Shown: positions 1-14,400 of the stretch, piece by piece
Layout: each line of letters begins with the position of its first letter
Numbering within the stretch: position 1 is the stretch's first letter
From: Collodictyon triciliatum
Lineage: Eukaryota; CRuMs
Direction: 5' to 3'
NCBI GenBank assembly: GCA_043381765.1
Contig: JBHJMP010001046.1
Span: 1-25,383, forward strand
Length of the DNA stretch: 25,383 nt
Program-made: the position numbers and the translations under genes
Notes under the pieces: generated by a model
The model's input: the letters and a program-made list of their open reading frames with translations, nothing else
Databases searched by the model: none
Told to the model about the DNA's origin: nothing

Positions 1-228
1 GACGAGCTACGCGGTGTCCACGAACCATAAAATAACAAAGCATCAGAACAGAAGAGAGACTCATCCCGTCGCTGCTCCTCTTATCTGGTAGAAAAATAGT
101 GGACTAACATTCGAGGGAGGAGAACGAGGACATGATGAGAGAGAGAGAAAAATAGAAGTGAAAAGATGATACAGCTCGGCGAGTTGGCCAGACAGCGCCG
201 CGATGCCCACACCCGGAGCAAAAGCAGA
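1..228. other. Unassigned edge sequence downstream of the tRNA gene
   Basis: I recognise no coding region here. The stretch has a short (GA)n run near 137-148 and the 3' flank of the minus-strand tRNA gene. The short open frames lack coding character and match no family I know. Confidence 0.6.
220..223 (-). terminator. Pol III terminator of the tRNA-Thr gene
   Basis: Four consecutive T on the minus strand, five bases after the discriminator base. This is the minimal RNA polymerase III stop signal and supports the tRNA being transcribed as a unit. Confidence 0.7.
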
Positions 229-301
229 TGCCTCCTCGCGGAATCGAACCACGGACCTTCAGTTTACAAGACTGACGCACTACCAACTGTGCTAAGAAGG
301 C
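229..301 (-). tRNA. tRNA-Thr (anticodon UGU), intronless
   Basis: Read on the minus strand, the 73-nt gene folds as a complete cloverleaf. The acceptor stem GCCTTCT pairs with AGGAGGC (one G-U), followed by discriminator A. The D stem is GCAC/GTGC and the D loop contains GGTA. The anticodon stem TCAGT/ACTGA closes the loop CTTGTAA, giving anticodon TGT, which reads Thr codon ACA. The T stem CGTGG/CCGCG closes the loop TTCGATT, which doubles as the B box. The 3' CCA is not encoded, as is usual in eukaryotes, and there is no intron next to the anticodon. A T4 run lies a few bases past the 3' end. The gene is divergent from MTHFR, whose start codon lies about 755 bases away. Confidence 0.96.
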
Positions 302-4487
<4,186 letters not shown>

Positions 4488-4607
4488 ATCTTTTGCCAAT
4501 CCGAAGCCACATCCCCTAACTCTCCCTTTTTTTACTTACGCGCGTTTTTTCTTTACTTTTTTGCTCCCTCCCATCGCCGCCGCCACCCATGCATCACACC
4601 GGACCGC

Positions 4608-4613
4608 AATAAA
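4608..4613 (+). terminator. Poly(A) signal AATAAA of MTHFR
   Basis: Canonical hexamer 121 bases after the MTHFR stop codon, in a pyrimidine-rich 3' flank. It is the nearest canonical signal. Confidence 0.6.
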
Positions 4614-5186
4614 ACATTCATCTCCATATCAAATACGTGCCTCCTTTTTGTCTCGGGGCAACCAACTCACACGCGCTGCATCGCAGATGGCTTTCTTTCC
4701 TCTCCTAAGATTGCGAGATAAGTTAAAGTATCAACCTCTGCTGCGTAAGTGAAGACTTATCCAGGCCGCTTCCATCCCGCATCGGTCCGTACTTTCAATC
4801 GAACAAAGGGGGGAAGCTCGCATCAGACCGTATCACACCCTGCCACCCGAAGGAGATTTGCCCGAGCTCCACACGCAAGGAGGGGAGCGCACTCTCAAAG
4901 GCACCAGGGAGCTCTGCAAAAACACCGCGCATGTTCGCCCCTGTGCTTCATCGACCAGTTTTGGTATAGTCTTTCTTAGCCGTATTAGTATTCCAGATAT
5001 GGGTGTCCCGTTTGCTGCCTTTTTTTTTCGATCACAGGTTTGCTTGTCCGTCCAATAAGCACAACGTGCGTCGAATCAGAACAAAGCTGATGGAAAGCGG
5101 GCGGGTCACACAAACAAGCGAGGCAGAAAGAACGCGAGAGGCCCCGATCTCTTTTTTCTTATGACTTAGTCCTGAGCAATTTATTC

Positions 5187-5340
5187 ATTTATTTATTTAT
5201 TTATTTATTTGTTTGTTTGTTTGTTTGATCGTTTTTTTTTTGGTTTGTTTGTTTGTTTGTTTGTTTGTTTGTTTGTTTGTTTGTTTGTTTGTTTGTTTGT
5301 TTGTTTGTTTGTTTGTTTGTTTGTTTGTTTGTTTGTTTAC
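5187..5340. repeat. Compound (ATTT)n-(GTTT)n tetranucleotide array
   Basis: ATTT units (5187-5210) change into GTTT units, are broken by a GATCG/T-run interruption (5228-5242), and resume as about 24 GTTT units to 5338, ending in a TTTAC variant. It lies in the 5' flank of the ATAT gene. Open frames rich in Leu/Cys/Val or Lys/Gln/Thr across it are artefacts of the repeat. Confidence 0.97.
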
Positions 5341-5425
5341 TTGTTTACCTAATTGGTGCCGACATGTGTTATGTAGAGGTTTTGTGGGCGAAGCTGTCTT
5401 CCTCTGGGTGAATTCTAAAGCAGCG

Positions 5426-8219
5426 ATGGATTTTGCCTCGGGGAATTTGCAGCGTTTCTTTTGCAAAGACGTTTGTTGCATCACATCGGCGTCGCTGTTG
5501 TCTCTGGATGAAGGGCAGATGCAGACGATCACGACGATGATCGATTCGCTTGGCCGTGCTTCTGCCAAGGTGCTTTTCATGCTCTATTATTTTCTTTTTC
5601 CTGCATCTATTATCTCTTTTTTTTCTCTATTTATATTTCAGTTATTATGAATGAGAAAATAATAATAGTAAACAATAATATCAGGGGTAATCTTAGCCTT
5701 TTTTATTTTTCGTTTCTTTGCTTCATCATTTAGCATGTGCGTTCAATTGTTATTAAATACTACTTATTATTACATAAATATGAGTGAATTATATTTTTAC
5801 GATAAAAATATAGCGCTATTGTGACATCAAATGCAGCAGAAAGAGCTTCAATGCATCCTTATTGATAGTACTAATATATTCACAGATTCTTTCTTTTCTC
5901 TTACCATTTCTTTTTCTTTGATATTAGGCTCGTAATTATTCGTCTCCAATCACTAGTGCAGCAAAAATCATGAATCCAGAATGTAAGCTGTTTGTGGCAA
6001 ATATGCCACCTTCCAAGCTGCTTGGTTTTGCGCTGGTATGTCGGAAACGCATCAATGTGAAGGTAAGACTATGACCTAATTTTCATATCTTTTAAAAAGA
6101 TATGGAAACATGGAAACAAAAAACAAACAACAAACAAATCACAGGAAAACCAATAATGCCGATAACATATAGCTTTATATGCTTTAACCGATCCAATTAC
6201 ATATTTCAAGGATTCTACTGGTTCAGTAAAAGAAATGAAAGCGTTGTGTCTACTAGACATATTTGTCTGTCCGCAATACCATCGCACTGGGATTGGGTCC
6301 TTACTGTTTGAAAGACTAGCAGAGGTGCTTTTGAGAAAAAAAATAATTCAGTTTCCATTTATGGCTATCAAACATCAACAAGTTTTATATTAAGAATCAT
6401 TCATGAAATAATTAGTACTATTTTACTAATAGTGGTATGGTATATTCATTAGGAAGAAAATATTTGTATTGCAAATATGGCCTTTGAGTCGCCAACGACA
6501 GAATTAATGGGGTTCCTGAACAAGAATTATTCTTTGATGAAAAAAATTGAGCAAACATCAAATATTGTAATTTTTGAGCAATTTTTTTCAATTTGTAAGT
6601 GTTATCTTATCATCATTTTCTTAAAATTAACATAAATGTGCTGTTTGTTTCTACCAAAAATAAACCAAATTGACGCTTTTATTTTAATTTGATTTTATGA
6701 TTACGTGTAACACTTTCTTTTTTTAATTCAACCGCAGCAAAATTAGGTGATGTTCGGCCTGCTGGTTCCACTTTATCTTCACGACAAAGTCTGCATGGGA
6801 TTCGCATAATCCGCACAGGGTCTAATATAATGGGCGGTCGATGCGAAGAAGGAATCACCCTCATAGGTTTGAGTCAAATACCTGTCTGTGCAATATATTC
6901 ATTCTAGACTATTTTATAACATAATACGATGCATCATACCATCAGTGATGCCCAAACGTGCGTGTTGTGTGTGTGTGTGTGTTTTTTTTTTTTTTTAAAA
7001 AATAATAATAATAATCAATATTTCCAACTAAAATAAATGTCATGCATGGGAGCTCTTTAGTGGAAATAAACTTATGCAATCACATGTAACATTTGTGAAT
7101 TCCCAAACGCAGATGACAGTCAGTCGAGAATTGTTGCTGAGCCCAAACAAATATCGCTTCCAGAAACAATAGGGCTTTCAGTGACCCAACAACATCAGCC
7201 AGCAATATCAGTAATCTACAAATACATCAACAAATATGAAGCCATACATACAATGTAATAAATTATAATACAATCCGCTGTAACGGTAATCACTTTGCAT
7301 CGAAAACATACTATGATAACGAATGTACCTTTCTAATCACCAGCAGCGGACACCATCCGCTGGAAGAAGAAAAGGAATCCAACACCCAGCAGCAGAGAAC
7401 AATGCAAGACAAACAAGCAGAAGGCCTTCCTCTAGGCGCTCTGACAGTCGACCAGAAAGCCGGTCAGAAAGCCGGTCAGGAATTACGTGTGATGGAGAAA
7501 CCGGAGCAAACGAAGCACCGAAAGGCAGCCCCGTTTCTCGTCCAAGCAGCCTCCCTGCGAACAAGCGCGGAGTCAGCCACTCGTTCCCATCCGCGCCCGT
7601 GACACTCCGCTCCTTCCTGGAGCCAGCCCAGACGTGCGTCTTTGTGTCGAATGCGGCAGAACTACCGATTGCGCTTCCAAGAGTTGCCGACATCCTTGCC
7701 CCCTGGGAGCTTGGAGGCCGTGCGCATGGGGGCGAATCTCATGCGGACGAGTCTCCCTCACGCCCTGCCTCCGTGAACTCATCTGCAGCGGTCAAGATAC
7801 AAGACCTGGCCAATTTTTCTCTGGGCACTGGGTTTGTATCTACTCTGCATTGATGATTCTGTATACCCCAGGAGCCCAGTATTTCTCTGCCGTGCGAAAT
7901 AATTGAATATGCCTCTTTGCAGGAGCAAAACTTTGGCCAAGGAGGATGACTCACAGAGGCCTCGAAATGGGTATCTGCTTTTTCTTTTCCTTCTTGTTTG
8001 ATTGTCTCTCCCCTTTGTATTTTGTTTTTATTTGGTAAAATGATGACGAAAAATAATTTCAATCACAACAGGCGGCGGGAACTAAAGCTCGGCGGAATCA
8101 ACGCACTCCCGGTGCTGCGGCCAATCCCGGCATCGCCGACTGAGGAGGCTGCCAGTCTCACCAGCCTTCTCACGCTGGGCGCCCGCATCCGCTCACCCTT
8201 CAACCCGAACCCCAGATAA
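5426..8219 (+). CDS. ATAT1: Alpha-tubulin N-acetyltransferase (ATAT/MEC-17 family), 9 exons
   Basis: Transfers acetyl from acetyl-CoA to Lys40 of alpha-tubulin inside microtubules; the family occurs mainly in ciliated organisms. Exons: 5426-5569, 5928-6062, 6211-6324, 6453-6594, 6738-6866, 7113-7210, 7347-7831 (7344 possible), 7923-7970, 8072-8219, giving 480 residues. The N-terminal catalytic domain (about 1-182) shows MIDSLGRASAK, PITSAAKI, LCLLDIFV, the acetyl-CoA loop HRTGIG (R118, G120, G122), FLNKNYSL and NIVIFEQFF. It aligns without gaps over about 75 residues with human ATAT1 recalled from memory (human number minus 14). The usual Asp157-Arg158 is Glu143-Ser144 here, and human Gln58 aligns with Arg50. 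The remaining ~300 residues are Ser/Pro/Arg-rich and probably disordered, ending GARIRSPFNPNPR. The start codon was chosen because MDF resembles the family's N-terminal MEFPF; an upstream exon is not excluded. Confidence 0.93.
6084..6104. repeat. 21-bp near-perfect palindrome in ATAT intron 2
   Basis: CATATCTTTT and AAAAGATATG are exact reverse complements separated by one A. It starts 21 bases after the exon 2 donor at 6063, so it would form a tight hairpin in the pre-mRNA. Function unknown. Confidence 0.9.
6982..7014. repeat. T15-A6-(TAA)n foldback tract in ATAT intron 5
   Basis: A (GT)n run leads into fifteen T, six A and then TAA units. The same order (T-run, A-run, TAA units) recurs at 9753-9780. 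Confidence 0.9.
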
Positions 8220-8635
8220 CATGCTTTCCGGTCGGTGGAGTCGCTCGTCACGAAGTGGGCCGGTGCACCTCTGTAATTTTTTCACCTTTGGCGCTGACTC
8301 TCTTGTGCTATTGCTTTCTCTTTTTCGCTCTTTCTCTCTTTCTCTCTTTCTCTCTTTCTCTCTTTCTCTCTTTCTCTCTTTCTCTCTTTCTCTCTTTCTC
8401 TCTTTCTTTTGTTCCTGATGTTGTATTTGTTCTGAACTGGATTGGCCGCTTGCATACACACTTATATGCAATGAGTACAGAATAGTACCATTCTTGTGTG
8501 CCAATAGTAAACGTCATAAATGGCCCATTGCACATCCAATCATCCAAATCACGTGATGGACTGCCAGGCATGTGCAATTTGGAGGGCTGATCACGGCTTT
8601 ATCAGTCGCTCCCATAGTCACGCGGTGCAGGGGCT
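8220..8635. other. Convergent spacer between ATAT (+) and DUS3 (-)
   Basis: Holds the 3' flanks of two converging genes and an octanucleotide array. No canonical AATAAA is visible on the plus strand just after the ATAT stop. The Ser/Leu/Phe and Lys/Arg/Glu open frames here come from the array. Confidence 0.7.
8331..8406. repeat. (TTTCTCTC)n octanucleotide array
   Basis: About nine tandem copies of an 8-base TTTCTCTC unit. It lies in the 3' flank of the tubulin acetyltransferase gene, about 110 bases after its stop codon. Confidence 0.95.
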
Positions 8636-8757
8636 CTATCCACGGCCGGAGTCGCCCTCGTACGAGTTGGACTTGTGCTTGGGGATGAAGGTGAAGTTTT
8701 CGGGCGTCGGTCCTAGCAGCATCTCGGATATCTTGACCCAGTCTCGGACGTCGGGGC

Positions 8758-8810
<53 letters not shown>

Positions 8811-9067
8811 GCTACGTCAGCCGATTAATATGTATACAGACCTCCCCATGAGTGTCTCCAAGTCATCACGTCCGTAGTAGGGGAGTGGACGAGCGTTCAT
8901 GTGCTGGGGAATAACTACACCGCATGCATTTATCGGAAAGTTTTAAACTAACATCATACGTTGCCTCGTTCTTTTCCCTTAAGTTTTTTTTTAAAAAAAA
9001 AAAAAAAATAATTCCATTTCCTATCTTCCCTTGACTTTTATAGACCATTATATTATTTGATTAAAAT

Positions 9068-9131
<64 letters not shown>

Positions 9132-9891
9132 ACAAAAGAGCTGAGCGCACCCTCGAGCAGACCAACAGGGATGTATCTGTAGAGGAAAGAGAGCCATTCG
9201 AGAAGGAATCGCCGGGTGTTGTTCACTCCCTGGGGTCGAACGATGATAATGATTACGATTATGATTTGACAGGAGACAATGGCGATTATATTTGTGGATA
9301 GATACACAGCTGCATTGAACAGACGAACAGAGACGACGGGACAAATGAAGGCGCATCGTCCCATATCATCCCCAAACAGTGCAGTTGGAATGAACAAGAT
9401 TGAATGAGATGAAGGAACCTTCTGGTCGGTTCCCCAGTGTTCCAGACCGAAGCGGACGTAGTCTTTCAGCATGTCGAATCTCTCGCGCGAAGAGATGTCC
9501 CAGTCCCTTCGTTCCTTGATTTCTGTGAAAATCCACGGTTTGATGAGACCTCCTCTGTGCGTCGGGGAGCAGACGGGGATTGGAAGTCATGATATAGATT
9601 AGTGGTGTTTCATTAGATCGATGGAACATGATAAGCATAATCAGTTCTAGTCTTGGTGTATTTTTTTTTTTATTATCGCTATTCTTTGCTTTTGTTTCAC
9701 GCATTGGTGCCAATCATTAGATAGACATCAATCCAAAATGATTATCCGGTTGTTTTTTTTTTAAAAAAATAATAATAATATGTAACTATGATATGTAATT
9801 ATGATTATTATGAACCTGGCAATCATAACCGTGGCAATTTTTGAATCTTTGACTCGTCTCTCGTACTAGATAATTGTATGGGAAAACGAAT

Positions 9892-9924
<33 letters not shown>

Positions 9925-10753
9925 NNNNNNNNNNNNNNNNNNNNNNNNNNNNNNNNNNNNNNNNNNNNNNNNNNNNNNNNNNNNNNNNNNNNNNNNNNNN
10001 NNNNNNNNNNNNNNNNNNNNNNNNNNNNNNNNNNNNNNNNNNNNNNNNNNNNNNNNNNNNNNNNNNNNNNNNNNNNNNNNNGATACAGGCTTATATAGAG
10101 CTATGCTGAATTATTTTTTTTTTTTTTAAAAAAAAAAAAAGGAATGAAACTAATACTGATATGGGGTTGCACAGGAGGAAAAGAATGAGATAGATAGAAA
10201 TTGTCCTATATGATGAGAAATATTGACTATATTAGGGAATAATCACTTACATCATGCCATGAGAGAATGTCGCCATTTCCGATGAGAGGGATTGGTGATA
10301 TTTCTGCACATTGGTTGATATAATCCCAATCAGCCACCTTCGTATAGCGTTGTTGCTTTGAACGGCCGTGAATCTATGGGTTATCATTTTTTAATATTTG
10401 ATTAATCAACAAATTGGGCTAAACACTGTTGCATTAAAATTTGCATAATTGAGAAGGTCATACATAGGTTATATCATAATATCGTTTTAATTTTTTACAC
10501 AAATAAATGTTGGGGATAAATATACGAAAGCATAGTTTCAGGAAATAGGAACGGTTTGTATTTTTGCATCCTTCTTTCTATTTTTTTTTCTTTTTCAAAA
10601 GCGTTGTGATGAAGTTTCAAATGAAAGTGGAGCTAACCGTGACTGCTGCTGCCCCCCATTCTTTCAGTTTTGGAATGATTTTGTGAGCGTTAGGACTCTC
10701 GTTTGTTTGGCCAATTCTCATTTTGATTGTGACAGGGCAGCGGAGAACCTGCA
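8636..10753 (-). CDS. DUS3: tRNA-dihydrouridine(47) synthase (NAD(P)+), DUS3 family, 5' end missing
   Basis: FMN-dependent enzyme that reduces U47 of tRNA variable loops to dihydrouridine. Visible exons in transcript order: 10753-10638 (truncated by a gap), 10373-10251, 9554-9419, 9229-9151, 8914-8842, 8756-8636. Family motifs run in order: [26 protein letters not shown] (lysine, histidine and arginine typical of the FMN/tRNA pocket), [87 protein letters not shown] and the C-terminal [12 protein letters not shown], diagnostic of DUS3 among the DUS enzymes. Phases agree except across 10250-9555, where about 17 residues (the GVAGVMIAR part) are missing and probably lie in the gap 9925-10081. 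The catalytic-Cys segment and any N-terminal CCCH zinc fingers fall in the gap 10754-11459. Transcribed divergently from the neighbouring helicase. Confidence 0.95.
8757..8810. repeat. (ATC)n array (coding strand) forming the 3' end of the last DUS3 intron
   Basis: About 17 TGA/ATC units. On the coding strand the array runs directly into the acceptor AG at 8758-8757, so the repeat supplies the splice acceptor and there is no ordinary polypyrimidine tract. Confidence 0.9.
8984..9008. repeat. T9-A16 foldback tract in a DUS3 intron
   Basis: Nine T followed at once by sixteen A. Similar tracts occur at 6982, 9753 and 10114 in this window. Confidence 0.9.
9068..9131. repeat. (ATC)n array in the preceding DUS3 intron
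   Basis: About 21 TGA/ATC units in the intron between the exons ending at 9151 and starting at 8914. It begins about 20 bases after the donor. Ile- or Ser-rich open frames across it are artefacts. Confidence 0.95.
9753..9780. repeat. T10-A7-(TAA)n foldback tract in the DUS3 region
   Basis: Same composite order as 6982-7014: a T-run, a short A-run and then TAA units. It lies in the DUS3 intron that also contains the gap 9925-10081. Confidence 0.9.
9894..9924. repeat. (GA)n microsatellite abutting an assembly gap
   Basis: A GA dinucleotide run interrupted by N. The repeat probably caused the assembly break. Confidence 0.9.
9925..10081. other. Assembly gap (157 N) inside DUS3
   Basis: Lies between the exons 10373-10251 and 9554-9419. 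The missing short exon of about 50 bases, expected from the family alignment, is not visible in the flanks and is most likely here. Confidence 0.9.
10114..10140. repeat. T14-A13 foldback tract in a DUS3 intron
   Basis: Fourteen T followed directly by thirteen A. This is the most symmetric of the four such tracts. Confidence 0.9.
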
Positions 10754-11459
10754 NNNNNNNNNNNNNNNNNNNNNNNNNNNNNNNNNNNNNNNNNNNNNNN
10801 NNNNNNNNNNNNNNNNNNNNNNNNNNNNNNNNNNNNNNNNNNNNNNNNNNNNNNNNNNNNNNNNNNNNNNNNNNNNNNNNNNNNNNNNNNNNNNNNNNNN
10901 NNNNNNNNNNNNNNNNNNNNNNNNNNNNNNNNNNNNNNNNNNNNNNNNNNNNNNNNNNNNNNNNNNNNNNNNNNNNNNNNNNNNNNNNNNNNNNNNNNNN
11001 NNNNNNNNNNNNNNNNNNNNNNNNNNNNNNNNNNNNNNNNNNNNNNNNNNNNNNNNNNNNNNNNNNNNNNNNNNNNNNNNNNNNNNNNNNNNNNNNNNNN
11101 NNNNNNNNNNNNNNNNNNNNNNNNNNNNNNNNNNNNNNNNNNNNNNNNNNNNNNNNNNNNNNNNNNNNNNNNNNNNNNNNNNNNNNNNNNNNNNNNNNNN
11201 NNNNNNNNNNNNNNNNNNNNNNNNNNNNNNNNNNNNNNNNNNNNNNNNNNNNNNNNNNNNNNNNNNNNNNNNNNNNNNNNNNNNNNNNNNNNNNNNNNNN
11301 NNNNNNNNNNNNNNNNNNNNNNNNNNNNNNNNNNNNNNNNNNNNNNNNNNNNNNNNNNNNNNNNNNNNNNNNNNNNNNNNNNNNNNNNNNNNNNNNNNNN
11401 NNNNNNNNNNNNNNNNNNNNNNNNNNNNNNNNNNNNNNNNNNNNNNNNNNNNNNNNNNN
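10754..11459. other. Assembly gap (706 N) holding the 5' ends of DUS3 and the DDX31-like gene
   Basis: On the left is an interior DUS3 exon (minus). On the right is an exon of the plus-strand helicase gene. DUS3 alone lacks well over 130 catalytic-domain residues here, so 706 bases is tight for both 5' ends, their introns and a promoter. The gap size is probably an estimate. Confidence 0.9.
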
Positions 11460-14400
11460 CTCGAAAGAGAGATTCCACCTATACGCATGCCGGAGACAAT
11501 CCTAAGGATACGAACAAGGGACAGAAGATGATTCAGAAGGAAAATAGCGCTGTTGTGAAAGGAGAAAAAACGAGCCATTCCAATAACAAATATGCAAAGA
11601 AAACTGAAAAGAAGGGCATAAAACGCACGATTCCTGTGGGACCTCGTAAGTAGTCCTCTACAATTTTTTATTTCTTTTTTAGTTTTCTCTCGTATGCAAT
11701 TGTCTATGAGGAAAGGTGTGTGGAATCAAGCCATTCTGTGTAGAAAGGAAGAGAATAGAAAAAAGGACTATATCGTGTGTCGAATCTACAATTGTATTTG
11801 ATTTTGAGACTCGATGAATATATCAATACATGGACTTTGTCATCAGCCTAAGCCAGAGTTTTCATAAACCTCTAGTTCTTTCTTCAAAAACGGGTATCAT
11901 CTCGGAAGAAGCCGTATTCGCTATTCAGACTATCGATGATTTGGGTGTTGATTCTAGACTTTCGTCTTCTATCAAAGGTATGTTGGGGTTTTTTTTTGAA
12001 AAAAAAAAACAGCTGTTTCGTACAACCTGTATTCATTATTGACAATAATTGATGGTAACACTAGTAAATGCATTTTATATGCGCTCTATACAGACATTTT
12101 GAAAATAGAGAAGCCAACAATGATTCAACAAGCTGCCATCCCAGTCATCCTGACTGGAAAAGATGTGTAAGTCGAGCTTCTTTTCTTTTTCATTTATTTA
12201 TTAAAACATATTGCATCATTATATATCATGTATCCATATTTCCTTAGCCAACCTTTTAATTATATAGCCTGGTGAAAAGTGACACAGGAACAGGAAAAAC
12301 GTTGACTTATGTGATTCCTTTGGTAAATAGACTACTCAAGCGGGTGCGGCATTCTTTTAATAGACAATTTTTCAATCTTTTACTGTGTTTTACCATAATT
12401 TTCGAGTAAATTTTGAAACATGTCATGTCTATCAGGAAAATAAAGTTGAACGATCAGAGGGAACATTAGGTTTGTCGATAAAATATAATAAATGAGATGA
12501 TATTGGAAAACTGGATGCATCACCTACAAATATATGTATATTCGATCTGTATTAGTTTGTAATCTGATAATAACTTATTGTCAGGTTTGATAATTGTTCC
12601 GACAAGAGAGCTTGGAATTCAGATATATGAAGTTTTACAAAAGGTTTTTACTTGTGCTCTTTATTTGCATGATGATGTTATGCATCTTCAAGTTTACTGA
12701 AGTTAATCTTATTATATATATTAAGTAAACTAAATTTTAGATTTTGATTCCATTTCATTGGATTGTTCCTGGTCTGATCATTGGAGGAGAGAAAAAGAAA
12801 TCAGAGAAAGCCCGATTGAGGAAAGGTGGTTAATCTATTTGATAGTACTTTCAGTAATTTATAGATTAGTGCAAGAGCCATCTCATATTATCATCATAGT
12901 TTTATTTCCACTCGCCATAAACTTCCCAGTTCCTTATTTCCATCAGGCATATCAATTCTTGTTGCTACCCCTGGTAGACTGGCAGACCATCTGGAAACGA
13001 CAAATGCATTTCTAGTAAATAAACTGGAAATGCTGATTCTTGACGAGGCAGATCGCTTGTATGGACATACTCTCCCAAGATCCAAAACAATCATTTCATA
13101 TATCTTAAAACGATATTCACATTTTGATTTGTGTGATATCCTGCATCGTGGCGATGTGTTTTTTTGATAGTTTTTTGATATAAAACTCACATGTTTGTTT
13201 GTTTGTTTGTTTGTTTGTTTGTTTGTTTGTTTGTTTGTTTGTTTGTTTGTTTGTTTGTTTGTTTACTTATCTGATATTGTCATTATTCAAGACTGGATTT
13301 AGGTTTTGAGAGGGAGATTAGAAAGATTCTGCGAGTTCTTGACGAAAGGAAGAAAGTCCGCTTGCTACGACAAAATGTCTTACTTTCAGCAACTCTTGAT
13401 GATTCTGTCCAAAGACTGGCTGACCTGAGTCTTCAGAGCCCCATTTCTATTGGAGCAAGGATTGATATGGAAAATGAAGATGCTAGGAATGGTGGTTTGT
13501 CAAGCTTTCGCCCATAGTGACCAACAGGGACGATAAGTGACTTAATACGTTCTCCAAGTCATGATATTATCACTTCAGGAAAACGCCAGCGCATGTCCAA
13601 CCATAAGGACCAAAACTTGGATGAGGAGAATGATGAAAGTGGTGAAGATTCAACCGACGCTATAGATAATACCAATGAAGAAATGACTATTCCTTCTCGA
13701 GTAAGATTCGTCACGTCCTTAAGACACTAAGAAATTTATTATAAACAAATACCCATTTGATTTAATGAGACCTTACAATGATTCCATGATTTCGACACCC
13801 TTCCGTTTTACTTTTTTCTTTTTATTTTGAACAGCCCTTACTTTTTTTTTTGAATCAGATCCAACAATACTATACCACTGTACCTTGCAAGCGAAGATTT
13901 GCTGTCCTCACTGGATTAATTTTGGCAAAGTGGAACGAAAGGTATCTTGGCATCATAATTTCACACCCTTTTTATGAAGAGAAAGTAGCAACAAATAGTA
14001 GATGCGGATGTATAGTAATAAATGTGTGATACATTAGCTCCTCGTCCAAACTTGTTGTATTTTTATCGACGTGTGATTCTGTGGATTACATATACTCCAT
14101 GTACGAGCACCTGAAAACCTTGGAAGGAAGGAGTAATAGCATTTCATACTTAAGCATTATTCAGCATGAAAATTCATATCCGTATATCTAGTAAAACAGC
14201 CCGCCCTAACTCATTTGTATTCAAATATTTTTAGTGGAAATGCCACCGATTCGCTTCTATCGACTCCATGGAAATATGAGCCAAAAGGATCGAACTGAGA
14301 CGTACTTTTCTTACATTAAGTCCCCGAATGGTGTATTGCTCTGTACAGACGTTGGTACGTAATATATAGACGAATAATGCCAAAAAAAAAGTGTGAGCTG

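Larger units (their letters stand above)
4488..5425. other. Spacer between MTHFR and the tubulin acetyltransferase gene
   Basis: Holds the MTHFR 3' UTR, a GC-rich block (about 4740-5060) with a frame open for roughly 100 codons that I cannot assign, and a large (ATTT)n/(GTTT)n array ending about 85 bases before the next start codon. The GC-rich block could be a 5' untranslated exon or an unrecognised small gene. No family motif is visible in it. Confidence 0.5.

Noticed and set aside
5197-5580. Lys/Gln/Thr-repeat and Leu/Cys/Val-repeat open frames across the GTTT array
   Set aside because: A tetranucleotide repeat without stop codons gives such frames automatically. Only the segment from 5426 on the plus strand is a real exon.
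8193-8577. Arg/Glu/Lys-repeat open frames on the minus strand
   Set aside because: Translation of the TTTCTCTC array; no family similarity at either end.
10690-11578. Long open frames across the 706-N gap
   Set aside because: They consist almost wholly of undetermined residues. The real exons on either side belong to two different genes on opposite strands.
5187-13264. CRISPR-like array
   Set aside because: Tandem simple repeats without unique spacers in a eukaryotic genome.
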